DNA of 64,000 nt from Nocardia sp. alder85J (GTDB taxonomy: Bacteria > Actinomycetota > Actinomycetes > Mycobacteriales > Mycobacteriaceae). Location of the stretch: positions 457,390-521,389 of the forward strand of contig NZ_JAIUCZ020000007.1 in NCBI RefSeq assembly GCF_020176955.2, written 5' to 3'. The notes below the pieces were generated by a model. That model saw nothing but the letters and a program-made list of their open reading frames with translations. It was not told the DNA's origin and did no database searches. Made by a program: the position numbers and the translations under genes. This document shows positions 1 through 7,993 of this stretch, piece after piece (position 1 is the first letter of the stretch; every line of letters starts with the position of its first letter).

Positions 1-142
1 GGGCGGAGCACAGCGCAACCTCGAGGGCTGGGTGCAGCGGAGCCGACCCGGGACCGCGGCAGCCATAGCCGCAGCAAAGGCGCTCGCGGCGAACGACAGG
101 GCGAGTCAGGCAACCGAGCAAAAGGATGGCAACACAGAGTGA
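1..142 (+). CDS. glmU: GlmU C-terminal end (partial)
   Basis: This is the last 46 codons of bifunctional N-acetylglucosamine-1-phosphate uridyltransferase / glucosamine-1-phosphate acetyltransferase, read in frame 2 and ending in TGA at 140-142. The visible tail contains the motif EGWVQRSRPGTAA, typical of the end of the left-handed beta-helix domain in mycobacterial-type GlmU, followed by an Ala/Lys-rich tail. The enzyme makes UDP-GlcNAc for peptidoglycan in the cytoplasm. Its stop overlaps the GTG start of prs in a GTGA, so the two are probably translationally coupled, the same glmU-prs order as in mycobacteria. The 5' part lies outside the window. Confidence 0.85.
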   Translation, partial: GGAQRNLEGWVQRSRPGTAAAIAAAKALAANDRASQATEQKDGNTE

Positions 143-1119
143 CCGCGTTCTCGACCGACAACCAGAAGAACCTGATGCTGTTCTCCGGGCGCGCTCACCC
201 GGAGTTGTCAGAACAGGTCGCGAAAGAACTCGACGTTCACATCACTCCGCAAACTGCCCGCGATTTCGCCAACGGTGAGATCTTCGTCCGCTTCGAGGAA
301 TCGGTCCGCGGCAGTGACGCGTTCGTGTTGCAGAGCTTCCCCGCGCCGCTGAACCAGTGGCTGATGGAACATCTGATCATGATCGACGCGCTCAAGCGCG
401 GCTCGGCCAAGCGCATCACCGCGGTGCTGCCGTTCTACCCCTACGCGCGTCAGGACAAGAAGCACCGCGGCCGGGAGCCGATCTCCGCCCGCCTGGTCGC
501 CGATCTGCTCAAGACCGCCGGCGCCGACCGGATCATCACCGTCGACCTGCACACCGACCAGATCCAGGGCTTCTTCGACGGCCCGGTCGACCACATGCAC
601 GCGCTGATCCAGCTCTCGGAGTACGTGCGCAACCACTACACCCTCGACAACATCACCGTCGTGTCGCCGGACGCGGGCCGGGTGAAGGTGGCCGAGAAGT
701 GGGCCGACTCGCTCGGCGGCGCCCCGGTGGCGTTCATCCACAAGACCCGCGACCCGCTGGTGCCGAACCAGGTGAAGTCGCATCGGCCGGTCGGTGACGT
801 CGACGGCCGCACCTGCATCCTGATCGACGACATGATCGACACCGGCGGCACCATCGCCGAGGCCGTCCGCGTGCTGCGCGAGGCGGGCGCGGGCGATGTC
901 GTCATCGCCGCCACCCACGGCGTGCTGTCGGCGCCGGCCGCCGAGCGGCTGTCGGCCTGCGGCGCCAAGGAGGTGATCGTCACCAATACGTTGCCGATCA
1001 CCGAGGACAAGAAGTTCCCGACGCTGACGGTGCTGTCCATCGCCCCGCTGCTGGCCCGCACCATCCGTGAGGTATTCGAGAACGGTTCGGTCACCGGCCT
1101 GTTCAACGGTAACGCTTGA
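139..1119 (+). CDS. prs: Ribose-phosphate pyrophosphokinase
   Basis: This enzyme makes PRPP from ribose-5-phosphate and ATP for nucleotide, histidine, tryptophan, NAD and arabinan synthesis. The 326-residue protein has the usual family length. Visible motifs are the ATP/flexible-loop region YARQDKKHRGREPISARL at about 102-119, the metal-binding DLHTDQIQGFF at 136-146, and the PRPP-binding loop DDMIDTGGT at 230-238. The GTG start at 139 overlaps the glmU stop (GTGA), which supports this start. No rho-independent terminator follows directly; a long-hairpin repeat element begins one base after the stop codon. Confidence 0.97.
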   Translation: MTAFSTDNQKNLMLFSGRAHPELSEQVAKELDVHITPQTARDFANGEIFVRFEESVRGSDAFVLQSFPAPLNQWLMEHLIMIDALKRGSAKRITAVLPFYPYARQDKKHRGREPISARLVADLLKTAGADRIITVDLHTDQIQGFFDGPVDHMHALIQLSEYVRNHYTLDNITVVSPDAGRVKVAEKWADSLGGAPVAFIHKTRDPLVPNQVKSHRPVGDVDGRTCILIDDMIDTGGTIAEAVRVLREAGAGDVVIAATHGVLSAPAAERLSACGAKEVIVTNTLPITEDKKFPTLTVLSIAPLLARTIREVFENGSVTGLFNGNA

Positions 1120-1120
1120 G

Positions 1121-1250
1121 CTGTATTTTTGGCCTCCGCTTCGCTTCGGCGGTTCGCGGCCCCCAAGGCTCGTTGTTCCGCGGCCGATCGCTTGCTCCTT
1201 CGTCGCATTGCGATCGGCCGCGGAACAACGAGCCGGCCGCGAACGGGGTG
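1121..1250. repeat. Dispersed long-hairpin element, copy 1
   Basis: The element starts with CTGTATTTTTGGCCTCCGCT and contains a perfect 24-bp inverted repeat (1167-1190 with 1211-1234, 20-nt loop). The stem is extended outside a 5-nt bulge by a 10-bp arm pair (1152-1161 with 1235-1244, GTTCGCGGCC/GGCCGCGAAC). A second copy at about 54813-54946 shares the left end and the outer-arm architecture but has a different inner stem. Lying directly after prs, it could act as a transcription terminator, but there is no T-run after the stem. Confidence 0.85.
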
Positions 1251-1392
1251 GTACAGAATGGGCCGGCCGCTAACGTGGTGATGTAATTCTTGACGTTCGC
1301 GCAGGTATTTGGTGTACGGCAGGGCAGGGGTAGCGTGGACATGGATCGCAACGGGTTGCTGCAGGTGAGCTGGGTGCGCCGAGAGGTGGTGG

Positions 1393-1722
1393 GTGGCCGT
1401 GACTGACCAACGCGACGACGACGGGTTGATCGACGAGGTTCTCGACATGAACGACGAGGACGACGACGAGCTCGATCTCGACGACGATCTGGGCGACGAC
1501 GATCAGGCGGACGAGGTGCGCGCCTACGAGCGGTACATCACCGATCCGCCGGAAGACCTGGTCATTCGGTATCACGAGAACGACGACGAGGGCCGGTTGG
1601 GCATCGATCGTGAGCTGTCCGAGGAGTGGACCGCTCGTCGGCACCGTGCGGAGGAACGTGCCGAGGATGATCGGCCGGCCGAGCTTGCCGCCATGGAGGT
1701 CGTGGACGAGCCCGGGGATTGA
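1393..1722 (+). CDS. Conserved acidic hypothetical protein
   Basis: This 109-residue protein has an extremely Asp/Glu-rich first half, with runs such as DEDDDELDLDDDLGDDD at about residues 22-38, and a mixed, charged, probably helical second half. It has no signal peptide or membrane segment. The GTG at 1393 is preceded by GAGAGGTGG, a good ribosome binding site; a second GTG at 1399 is possible. I do not recognise the family with certainty (it resembles small DUF5709-type actinobacterial proteins). It is probably co-transcribed with the next gene, 29 nt downstream. Function unknown. Confidence 0.75.
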   Translation: MAVTDQRDDDGLIDEVLDMNDEDDDELDLDDDLGDDDQADEVRAYERYITDPPEDLVIRYHENDDEGRLGIDRELSEEWTARRHRAEERAEDDRPAELAAMEVVDEPGD

Positions 1723-1751
1723 CTGTCGGTGTCGGTGAGTAGGTTGATCTC

Positions 1752-2393
1752 GTGAGCCGATTCACCGGATTCCCGCTCGCGGGCCTCGACTTCTACGAGG
1801 ACCTGGAGGCCGACAATTCCAAGTCGTTCTGGAGCGCCCACAAGGATGTCTACGACACGGCGGTGCGCGCGCCGATGGCGGCGCTGGTCGCCGATCTGGA
1901 GGCCGACTTCGGGACCGCCAAGGTCTTCCGTCCCTATCGTGACGTCCGGTTCGCCAAGGACAAGGTGCCCTACAAGAATCATCAGGGGGCCTTCGTCGCG
2001 ACCGGGCCCAGTGTGGGCTGGTATGTGCAGATCGGCGCGCCCGGGCTGTTCGTCGCCGGAGGGATCTATGCCACCACGCCCGCTCAGCTGGCTCGGTTGC
2101 GTACCACCATCGATGACGATGTGCGCGGGCCCGAGTTGGAGAAGATCCTCGCGAAGGCGGTGAAGGCGGGGTATTCCGTCGGGGGCGAGCAGCTGAAGAC
2201 CCGGCCGAAGGGGTACGACGCCGACCATCCCCGCATCGATCTGTTGCGCCGCAAGGCAATCACGGTCGGTAAGGAGTTCGGCGCGCCGGATTGGCTGGAA
2301 TCCGCTCGGGCCGGCACCGAGGTCCGCAAATCCTGGCAGGCTATGCGCCCGCTGGTCGAATGGCTGACCGCGGTGGCGGGTATGCACGACTGA
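1752..2393 (+). CDS. DUF2461 domain protein
   Basis: The 213-residue protein matches the TIGR02453/DUF2461 family along its whole length. It opens with FTGFPLAGLDFYEDLEADNSK and continues with the conserved FWSAHKDVYD, FRPYRDVRFAKDKVPYKNH and GGIYATTPAQLARLR segments. The family is widespread and of unknown biochemical function, and is predicted to be cytosolic. The start is GTG at 1752, with a weak upstream AGGTTGATCTC. It follows the acidic protein gene in the same direction. Confidence 0.9.
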   Translation: MSRFTGFPLAGLDFYEDLEADNSKSFWSAHKDVYDTAVRAPMAALVADLEADFGTAKVFRPYRDVRFAKDKVPYKNHQGAFVATGPSVGWYVQIGAPGLFVAGGIYATTPAQLARLRTTIDDDVRGPELEKILAKAVKAGYSVGGEQLKTRPKGYDADHPRIDLLRRKAITVGKEFGAPDWLESARAGTEVRKSWQAMRPLVEWLTAVAGMHD

Positions 2394-2436
2394 CAGGTTG
2401 GGCCGCGTGCGGTCACTCCAGAGTCCGGCTGGTTCC

Positions 2437-2469
2437 GCCCGAATCGGGCTCGGCTGCACCCGAATCGGG
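2437..2469. promoter_or_regulatory. Two tandem 11-bp palindromes
   Basis: CCCGAATCGGG occurs twice, at 2438-2448 and 2459-2469. Both copies are perfect palindromes about a central base and are spaced 21 bp apart, close to two helical turns. They lie 107 bp upstream of a strong ribosome binding site (GAGGAGGTGA) and a short ORF. Spacing and symmetry suggest an operator for a dimeric regulator, but no regulator gene is adjacent. Confidence 0.35.
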
Positions 2470-2575
2470 GGCTGTCCGGGGTTGTGATCAGGTGGCGTCG
2501 AAATGGGCTGGCCGCGATCATGGTCGGGCTGATAGCTTTTCGTCGACCGCGACTTCTGCCGAGGAGGTGAGACCC

Positions 2576-2635
2576 ATGAACGCTGTATCCCTGTGGGTGC
2601 TCCCTCCTTTCTTCACGGTCGGGCGATCAATGTAG
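2576..2635 (+). CDS. Possible 19-residue peptide ORF
   Basis: The reading frame encodes MNAVSLWVLPPFFTVGRSM and stops with TAG. It is preceded by GAGGAGGTGAGACCC, one of the strongest Shine-Dalgarno sequences in the window, with correct spacing. The next frame begins with GTG immediately after this stop. It could be a leader peptide or the surviving start of the decayed gene downstream. There is no homology evidence, so the coding call rests on the ribosome binding site alone. Confidence 0.35.
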   Translation: MNAVSLWVLPPFFTVGRSM

Positions 2636-2782
2636 GTGTCGCCGGGAGCGCTTCGGCAACAAGGCACTCCCGAAAGGCACCAACCGTGCACTCTTTTCGA
2701 TTCCCACGAACGGTATGCCGATCGCGGTGCCTATGTTGATCCCCCAGAAGCCGACCGGCCCGCCGCCGCCGATCTCCGGGAG
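2627..2782 (-). pseudogene. Possible inverted nucleophile-elbow fragment of the same hydrolase
   Basis: On the minus strand this stretch reads GGGGPVGFWGINIGTAIGIP followed by FVGIE, which resembles the family segment around the nucleophile elbow (GPVGYWGxSMGT...G.PFV.AEPR). That is the piece missing from the plus-strand remnant immediately to the right. It would mean that the middle of the gene has been inverted. The nucleophile position is Asn (GINIG) rather than Ser. The resemblance is short and could be chance. Confidence 0.3.
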
Positions 2783-3073
2783 TTCCTGGCGACCGAACCC
2801 CGGATCACGGCGGCGGTCTTCGGTCAGCACTGGCCCGATGTCCTGGCCGACAAGGCGAAGCAGATCACCGTTCCGATCGAGTTCGACCTCCAGTGGGACG
2901 ACGAGCACATCTCACGCGAGGAGGGTCTCGCGCTGTTCGACGCCTTCGCCTCGAAGGAGAAGTCCTTGCACGTGAACTCGGGCAAGCACAAGGATCTGCC
3001 CCGGTTCGAGGCCGACAGCGCGGTCCGGTTCTTCGCCCGGCACTTCGGCCGAGCAGCCACCTCGCCGGCCTGA
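2636..3073 (+). pseudogene. Alpha/beta hydrolase remnant, C-terminal part
   Basis: From about 2783 the frame encodes the C-terminal third of a dienelactone-hydrolase-like protein: LATEPRITAAVFG, ITVPIEFDLQWDDEHISREEGLALFDAF, SKEKSLHVNSGKH and SAVRFFARHF. These correspond to the acid and histidine region of actinobacterial alpha/beta hydrolases. The lid and nucleophile half expected upstream is absent on this strand, and the first 50 codons look random. The frame is open from GTG 2636 but is too short for an enzyme. I call it a broken gene; a translated fragment cannot be excluded. Confidence 0.6.
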
Positions 3074-3329
3074 TGTGCGCGGTAGCGGCTGCGCAAGCGG
3101 GACGATCGGGGTGCGCGGCTCACCGGCCCGCGTACTGTGACCTTCCCGGACCCGCCCACCGTCCGGCCGCGTCGTGCCCCGCTCGGACACCGTGCAATCC
3201 GAACCGGCAGGGGCATGCCGGGCCCGGTCGCCGGGCACAGCCCCGGCGACCATTCGCTGCGTCAGCGCGGGGTCCGGGGCAGCGGCACCCGGACCGGTTC
3301 AGTGCGGCTGCGGCGATTCCCGGGGCGGC

Positions 3330-4301
3330 TCAACGTCGCTCGGCGAGGAACAAGGCGAAGCGGTTGTCCGGGTCGGTCCACACCTGCTCGGTGGCGAATC
3401 CTGCCGCCGCGAGCTCTCCGGTCAGGCCGTCGATCCGGAACTTGGCCGAGATCTCGGTGCGGAGTTGTTCACCGCGGGCGAAGTCCAGGACCAGTTCCAG
3501 GTCGGTGACGGTGACGGTCATGTCGCGGGTGGCTTCCAGGCGCATTTCGATCCATTCGTTGGCCGCGTCCCAGACGGCGACGTGGGCGAAGGCCTCCGGA
3601 TCGAAATCGGCGCGCAGGCGGGCGTTGAGCACGTACAGGACGTTGCGGTTGAATTCTGCGGTGACGCCTGCGGCGTCGTCGTAGGCGGGCACCAGGATGG
3701 CCGGATCGATCACCAGGCCGGCGCCGAGCAGCAGTTGCTCTCCGGGCTCGAGGACGTCGTGGACACCGGCCAGGAAGGCGGCGCGTTCGGCGGGGACCAG
3801 GTTGCCGATGGTGCCGCCGAGGAAGGCGATCATCCGGCGGCCGCCGCGGGGCAGATTGCGCAGGGTGTCGGTAAAATCGCTGACCACGCCGTGCACCGAC
3901 AAGCCGGGGAACTCGGCGCTGATCTCGTCGGCGGCGCCACGCAGCGCCGCCTCCGAGACGTCCTGTGGAACATAGGTTTTCAGGGGGCCTTCGGCGCCGA
4001 GCGCCTGGAGCAGCAGGCGGGTCTTGGCGGCGGAGCCGGCGCCGAGTTCGACCAGCACTTCGGCGCGGGAGATCCGGGCGATGTCACCGACCACCCGCTC
4101 CAGCAGGGCCCGCTCGGTGCGGGTCGGGTAGTACTCCGGCAGCGCCGTGATCGCCTCGAACAGTTCGCTGCCACGGGCGTCGTAGAACCATTTGGGCGGC
4201 AGCCACTTCGGGTCCGAGGTGAGCCCGCGCCGGGCATCCGATCGCAGTGCGGCGGTGAGGTCGTCGTCGGTCAGATGGATGTCCAGCGTGGGTGCGGTCA
4301 T
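3330..4301 (-). CDS. egtD: L-histidine N-alpha-methyltransferase EgtD
   Basis: EgtD trimethylates histidine to hercynine using SAM, the first committed step of ergothioneine synthesis in the cytoplasm. At 323 residues it matches mycobacterial EgtD (about 321). The SAM-binding motif VLVELGAGSAAKT lies at about 82-94. The substrate-site region PEYYPTRTE is at 55-63, followed by FLGGTIGNL and the C-terminal EISAKFR carrying the Glu/Ser pair known to contact histidine. I chose the ATG at 4301 because the protein then starts like other EgtD proteins; the open frame upstream is shadow coding of egtC. It is the last gene of the egt operon, 62 nt after egtC. Confidence 0.95.
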   Translation of the reverse strand: MTAPTLDIHLTDDDLTAALRSDARRGLTSDPKWLPPKWFYDARGSELFEAITALPEYYPTRTERALLERVVGDIARISRAEVLVELGAGSAAKTRLLLQALGAEGPLKTYVPQDVSEAALRGAADEISAEFPGLSVHGVVSDFTDTLRNLPRGGRRMIAFLGGTIGNLVPAERAAFLAGVHDVLEPGEQLLLGAGLVIDPAILVPAYDDAAGVTAEFNRNVLYVLNARLRADFDPEAFAHVAVWDAANEWIEMRLEATRDMTVTVTDLELVLDFARGEQLRTEISAKFRIDGLTGELAAAGFATEQVWTDPDNRFALFLAERR

Positions 4302-4363
4302 GAGCAGACCCGCCTTTCGGTTGTCGTCGTGAATGCCGGTGCCGCGGTGTGCGACCGGCACGG

Positions 4364-5239
4364 TCATCGGGTCGGATCCGGATCGAGCGGGACGATGGAC
4401 AGCAGGCCGGGCCGCAGCGTGACCAATTGCCGTTCCGGCACCGCCTGCCAGCGCGGATCGTCGTCGTAGGGTTCGGAGGCCACCACCGCGAGCTCGTCGG
4501 TGACCAGCACCGACAACGAGTGATGCCGGGTGGTGGCCCACAGCGTCTCGCCCTCGCCGAGCAGCAGGTTCAGCCGGGCCTCCGGCGCTCGCGCCAGCAC
4601 GGCCAGCGTCACCCGCCGCAGCGCCTCCGCCGGATCACCGGCCCCGGATGCATCAGCGCGGGCGGTATCGGCGTGGGCGGCAGCGGCAGCAGCGGCGTCG
4701 GGCGGGCCGCCGCTGTCGAGCACGCCACGCAGAATCACCCACAGCGCGGCGGAATCCGTGTGCGCCTCGGCGTCCAGTAGTGGCGGCGAACCGAATTCGG
4801 CGGCCACCGCGGTGAGCACCTGCTGCCAGTCCGGTATTCGGCCGTTGTGGCTGAAGGCCCAGCGGCCCGAGGTGAAGGGGGCGCATGCGGCACGCTCGAC
4901 CGGCATGCCGACCGTCGCCGATCGCACCGCGGCCAGTACCGCCGTCGAATGCAGTTGCGGCAGCACCTCGTCCACGGCCGGATCGGTCCAGATCGGCGCG
5001 GCATTCCGGTAGCGGGCGGCCGACATCGCCGGAACCGGAACCGCCGCCGGAACCGGAACCGCCGCCGGAACGGCTGTGGTCGGCATCCACCAGGCGACGC
5101 CGAAGCCGTCGGCGTTGATGGTGCCGCCGCCGCGCATGTCGCGGGGGGCCCAGGATTGGGTGCGCAGGGAGTGGGGGCCGCGGGTGAGGATCTCGCCGAC
5201 CGCGGCCGGGGGGCCGAGGTAGCCGAGATGGCGGCACAT
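4364..5239 (-). CDS. egtC: Gamma-glutamyl-hercynylcysteine sulfoxide amidohydrolase EgtC
   Basis: EgtC removes the gamma-glutamyl group from gamma-glutamyl-hercynylcysteine sulfoxide. It is a class II glutamine amidotransferase-type Ntn hydrolase, and the N-terminal MCRHLGYLG exposes Cys2 as the nucleophile after Met removal. The conserved ADGFGVAWW and ACAPFTSGRWAFSHNGRI segments follow. At 291 residues it is about 50-60 longer than mycobacterial EgtC. The extra length comes from an Ala/Val/Pro repeat at about residues 60-75 (tandem 18-bp units near 5031-5075) and an Ala-rich insertion near residues 180-200. The ATG at 5239 overlaps the egtB stop by one base (TGATG), indicating coupling. Confidence 0.92.
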   Translation of the reverse strand: MCRHLGYLGPPAAVGEILTRGPHSLRTQSWAPRDMRGGGTINADGFGVAWWMPTTAVPAAVPVPAAVPVPAMSAARYRNAAPIWTDPAVDEVLPQLHSTAVLAAVRSATVGMPVERAACAPFTSGRWAFSHNGRIPDWQQVLTAVAAEFGSPPLLDAEAHTDSAALWVILRGVLDSGGPPDAAAAAAAHADTARADASGAGDPAEALRRVTLAVLARAPEARLNLLLGEGETLWATTRHHSLSVLVTDELAVVASEPYDDDPRWQAVPERQLVTLRPGLLSIVPLDPDPTR

Positions 5240-6579
5240 CAGCGCTCGTCCGCTCGCAGGTCGCGGGCGAGGCGGAAGCCCGCGAAGATCTGGCGGCGGA
5301 TGGGGTGGTCCCAGTTGCGGAAGGTGCTGCGGACCGCGACCGGGTCGGCACCGAAGGAGCCGCCGCGCAGGATCTTGTAGTCGCCGCCGAAGAAGACCTC
5401 GGAGTATTCGCGATACGGGAACGCCGCGAAGTCCGGATAGCCGTGGAACTCGGAGGACGTCCACTCCCAGACGTCGCCGATGAGCTGATGCACCCCCAGT
5501 GCGGACGCGCCCGCCGGATAGGCGCCGACATCGGCCGGTTCCAGGTGGCGCTGGCCCAGATTCGCGCGGGTCTCGTCGGGGGCCTCCTCACCCCACGGAT
5601 AGCGGCGTGAGGCGCCGGTGGCGGGGTCGAAGCGGGCGGCCTTCTCCCACTCGGCCTCGGTCGGCAGGCGCTTGCCCGCCCAGTTCGCGTACGCCTCGGC
5701 CTCGAACCAGCACACGTGGACGACCGGCTGCTGCGGGCGCACCGGTGTCATGGTGCCGAAAACCCGCCGCCACCACTGGTCGTCGCCGCCGAGCTGCCAG
5801 AACTGCGGGGCCTCGAGCCCGGCCTCGGTGCGGTGCGCCCAGCCGCGCGGCGACCACAGTTCCGGGCGCCGGTAGCCGCCGTCGGCGATGAAGTGCTGGT
5901 ACTGCGCGTTGGTGACGGGTGCGACGTCGATGGCGAAGCCGGGCACCGGCACCGGATGCGCCGGGCGCTCGTTGTCCAGCGCCCACGGATCGGTCGAAGT
6001 GCCCATGACGAATTCGCCCGCCGGCACCACGACCTCACCGGAGACGGCCACCCGCGCCGTCGGCGGGGGCGCCGCGGACAATACGGCCGCACCCGATCGC
6101 AGTTGATGCGTGGCGAGCATGGTCTCGTCGTGCTGTTGCTCGTGCTGGGCGATCATGCCGAAGGCGAAACCATCGGTGACCAGCCGGGAGCCGCGTAACG
6201 GGCTGTCCGCGAGCACGTCCCACACCTTGTCGCGCACGGTCGCGACATAGCCGCGGGCCTCGGCGGGATTCAGCAGCGGCAGCGCCGGCCGGTCGGCCCG
6301 CGGGTGCTGGAAGGCGTCGTACAGATTGTCGATATCGCTGCGCACCGGCTGCCGGGACCCGACATCACGCACCAGCCACAGCTCCTCCTGATTGCCGATG
6401 TGGGCCAGGTCCCACACCAGCGGGCTCATCAGCTGCGAATGCTGTGCGACGAGATCGGCCTCGTCGACGCTGTCGGTCAACCCGGCGGTACGCGCCCGCG
6501 CCCGGGCCAGTACCTCGGCGATCTCGTCGCGCAGCCGCTCGGTCTCGGCCCGGTCGCTTCCCGTGAATCGAACTGTCAT
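5239..6579 (-). CDS. egtB: Iron-dependent hercynine oxygenase EgtB
   Basis: EgtB is a non-haem iron enzyme that joins hercynine and gamma-glutamylcysteine with O2 to give the sulfoxide. The N-terminal DinB-like domain carries the iron-binding histidines, visible as H60 (WDLAHIGNQEE) and H146/H150 (QHEQQHDE). The C-terminal half is a formylglycine-generating-enzyme-like domain (PAGEFVMGT, KRLPTEAEWEKAAR, GDVWEWTSSEF, RGGSFG). The length of 446 residues fits the family (about 430). The ATG at 6579 overlaps the stop of a 48-codon ORF (ATGA) and has CGGAG seven bases upstream. The 3' end overlaps egtC. Confidence 0.95.
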   Translation of the reverse strand: MTVRFTGSDRAETERLRDEIAEVLARARARTAGLTDSVDEADLVAQHSQLMSPLVWDLAHIGNQEELWLVRDVGSRQPVRSDIDNLYDAFQHPRADRPALPLLNPAEARGYVATVRDKVWDVLADSPLRGSRLVTDGFAFGMIAQHEQQHDETMLATHQLRSGAAVLSAAPPPTARVAVSGEVVVPAGEFVMGTSTDPWALDNERPAHPVPVPGFAIDVAPVTNAQYQHFIADGGYRRPELWSPRGWAHRTEAGLEAPQFWQLGGDDQWWRRVFGTMTPVRPQQPVVHVCWFEAEAYANWAGKRLPTEAEWEKAARFDPATGASRRYPWGEEAPDETRANLGQRHLEPADVGAYPAGASALGVHQLIGDVWEWTSSEFHGYPDFAAFPYREYSEVFFGGDYKILRGGSFGADPVAVRSTFRNWDHPIRRQIFAGFRLARDLRADER

Positions 6580-6722
6580 GAACGAACTCCGTCTCCCTGA
6601 TACCGCTGCGCCACCTCGTGCCCCGCACCGCTGTCGCCGTACCCGCTCAGGTCGCGCCGACCGGGCACGACAAGACCACCGGAGTGGCGCTCGGTGGCGA
6701 CCTCCGGGACTCGATCACTCAT
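6576..6722 (-). CDS. 48-residue ORF coupled between egtA and egtB
   Basis: This small frame starts MSDRVPEVATERHSGGLVVP and ends GDGVRS. Its ATG overlaps the egtA stop (ATGA, 6719-6722) and its own TGA overlaps the egtB ATG (ATGA, 6576-6579), so it fits exactly between the two genes. A GGAG lies 8 bases before its start. It is hydrophilic, with no membrane segment, cysteine or known motif. About 70 percent of codons end in G or C, lower than its neighbours but compatible with coding. It may encode a small protein, or act only as a relay for translational coupling across a 139-nt gap. I know of no described counterpart. Confidence 0.5.
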   Translation of the reverse strand: MSDRVPEVATERHSGGLVVPGRRDLSGYGDSGAGHEVAQRYQGDGVRS

Positions 6723-7993
6723 GCCCAGGCTCCGGACGGCACCCGGTCGCCGGTCGGGTTGCGGCGGTGGGCGCAGCGGCGGGCGGCCGCATGCAGTTCG
6801 GTGCGGGCCTCGGCCGTGGTGGCCGTCTCGGCGGCCAGGGTCAGCAGTTCGACCGCGGCTGTGCGGATCTCCGGATCGGCCAGGCCCACCCGGGCCGCCT
6901 CCAACCAGCGATCCGCAGTGGCCGCGGCCAGGCGGGTGGCCTCGGCCACGGTCGCGGGGGTGGCCAGCAGCGCGGTGACGGCGTGCACCGGGACCGTCCA
7001 GCCGTCGCCGGGCTGGGCGTCGAGGTAGCGCACCTCGAGATGCCCGGACGCGCGGACCAGCGGAAACAGTGTGGTGAGGTGGTAGTCGAGATCTTCGCGA
7101 TCGGGCCGGCGGCCGATCTCGTCGTCCAGCGCGCCGCACAGCCAATCGGCGAAGGTGGCGCCCGGCGGTGCGGCCCAGTCACATTCGGCGTCACCGGCCC
7201 GCCGCACACAGAGCAGCGGCACGTCGAGCGCCCAGCGGGCATATTCCACGGCGGGTTCGGACCAGTGCGGCACCGGTGGCCGCACCCGCGCGTTGTCGAG
7301 CCGCAACCAGGCCCGCATCCGTTGCGAGGCCCAGGAGCCCTCGGGCGCGCCGCTCAGGGTGGGGGAACAGGCGAAGGCCGCCAGCAGCGCGGGCCCGATC
7401 GCGTACAGAGCGTTCCAGCGGGCGGTCACCTCGGCCTGGTCGGCGCCGGCGTCGACGCTGACCTGCGCGGCCGCCGTATTGCACATCATCAGCGCGCCGA
7501 ACGGGCCCAGACCGGCGAAGGTTCGCTCCATCGCGGCGTAGCGCGGTAATCGCAGCACCCGCTGCGGTTCGCGCACCGCGTCGGCGGCGACGGCATACAT
7601 GCGCACGGAGTGGGGTTCGAGAAGTTCTTGCAGCAGCCGGGTATCGGATCGGAGCCTCTCACAGAGCTCGGCCGGATCGGCGAACGGAGCGCTGGAGAGT
7701 TCCACCTGCCCGCCGGGCTCGAGAGTGACCCGGCTGCCCCCGGGCAGTGGGAGGGCGGGCGATTGCGGAGCGATGGAGCTGGGGGCGTACGGGCCCAGAG
7801 CGGTGGCCATCAGATCGGGCTGGGGCCTGGGCGCCGATGGATCACCGAGTGCGGTGACCCATTCGAGTTCGGCGCCGACCAGCGCCGGTGGCCCTTGTTT
7901 GAAACACACTCCGCCCACATACGCCTCGGCCGCGGCGCGTGAGGAGATATCCGTACCCGTCCCGGCCACCGGCCGTACCGCTGTGACTGCCAT
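6719..7993 (-). CDS. egtA: Glutamate-cysteine ligase EgtA
   Basis: EgtA makes gamma-glutamylcysteine, the thiol donor for EgtB. The 424-residue protein has the plant/actinobacterial-type glutamate-cysteine ligase fold (GCS2 family), with LVGAELEWV near residue 38, then GSRVTLEPGGQVELSS and the MMCNTAAAQVSVD segment. I chose the ATG at 7993 because GGAGG sits six bases upstream; a GTG at 8020 would add nine residues without a better site. It is the first gene of the egtA-(ORF)-B-C-D operon. The upstream region contains a half-site resembling an IdeR box. The canonical egtE is not adjacent. Confidence 0.94.
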   Translation of the reverse strand: MAVTAVRPVAGTGTDISSRAAAEAYVGGVCFKQGPPALVGAELEWVTALGDPSAPRPQPDLMATALGPYAPSSIAPQSPALPLPGGSRVTLEPGGQVELSSAPFADPAELCERLRSDTRLLQELLEPHSVRMYAVAADAVREPQRVLRLPRYAAMERTFAGLGPFGALMMCNTAAAQVSVDAGADQAEVTARWNALYAIGPALLAAFACSPTLSGAPEGSWASQRMRAWLRLDNARVRPPVPHWSEPAVEYARWALDVPLLCVRRAGDAECDWAAPPGATFADWLCGALDDEIGRRPDREDLDYHLTTLFPLVRASGHLEVRYLDAQPGDGWTVPVHAVTALLATPATVAEATRLAAATADRWLEAARVGLADPEIRTAAVELLTLAAETATTAEARTELHAAARRCAHRRNPTGDRVPSGAWA

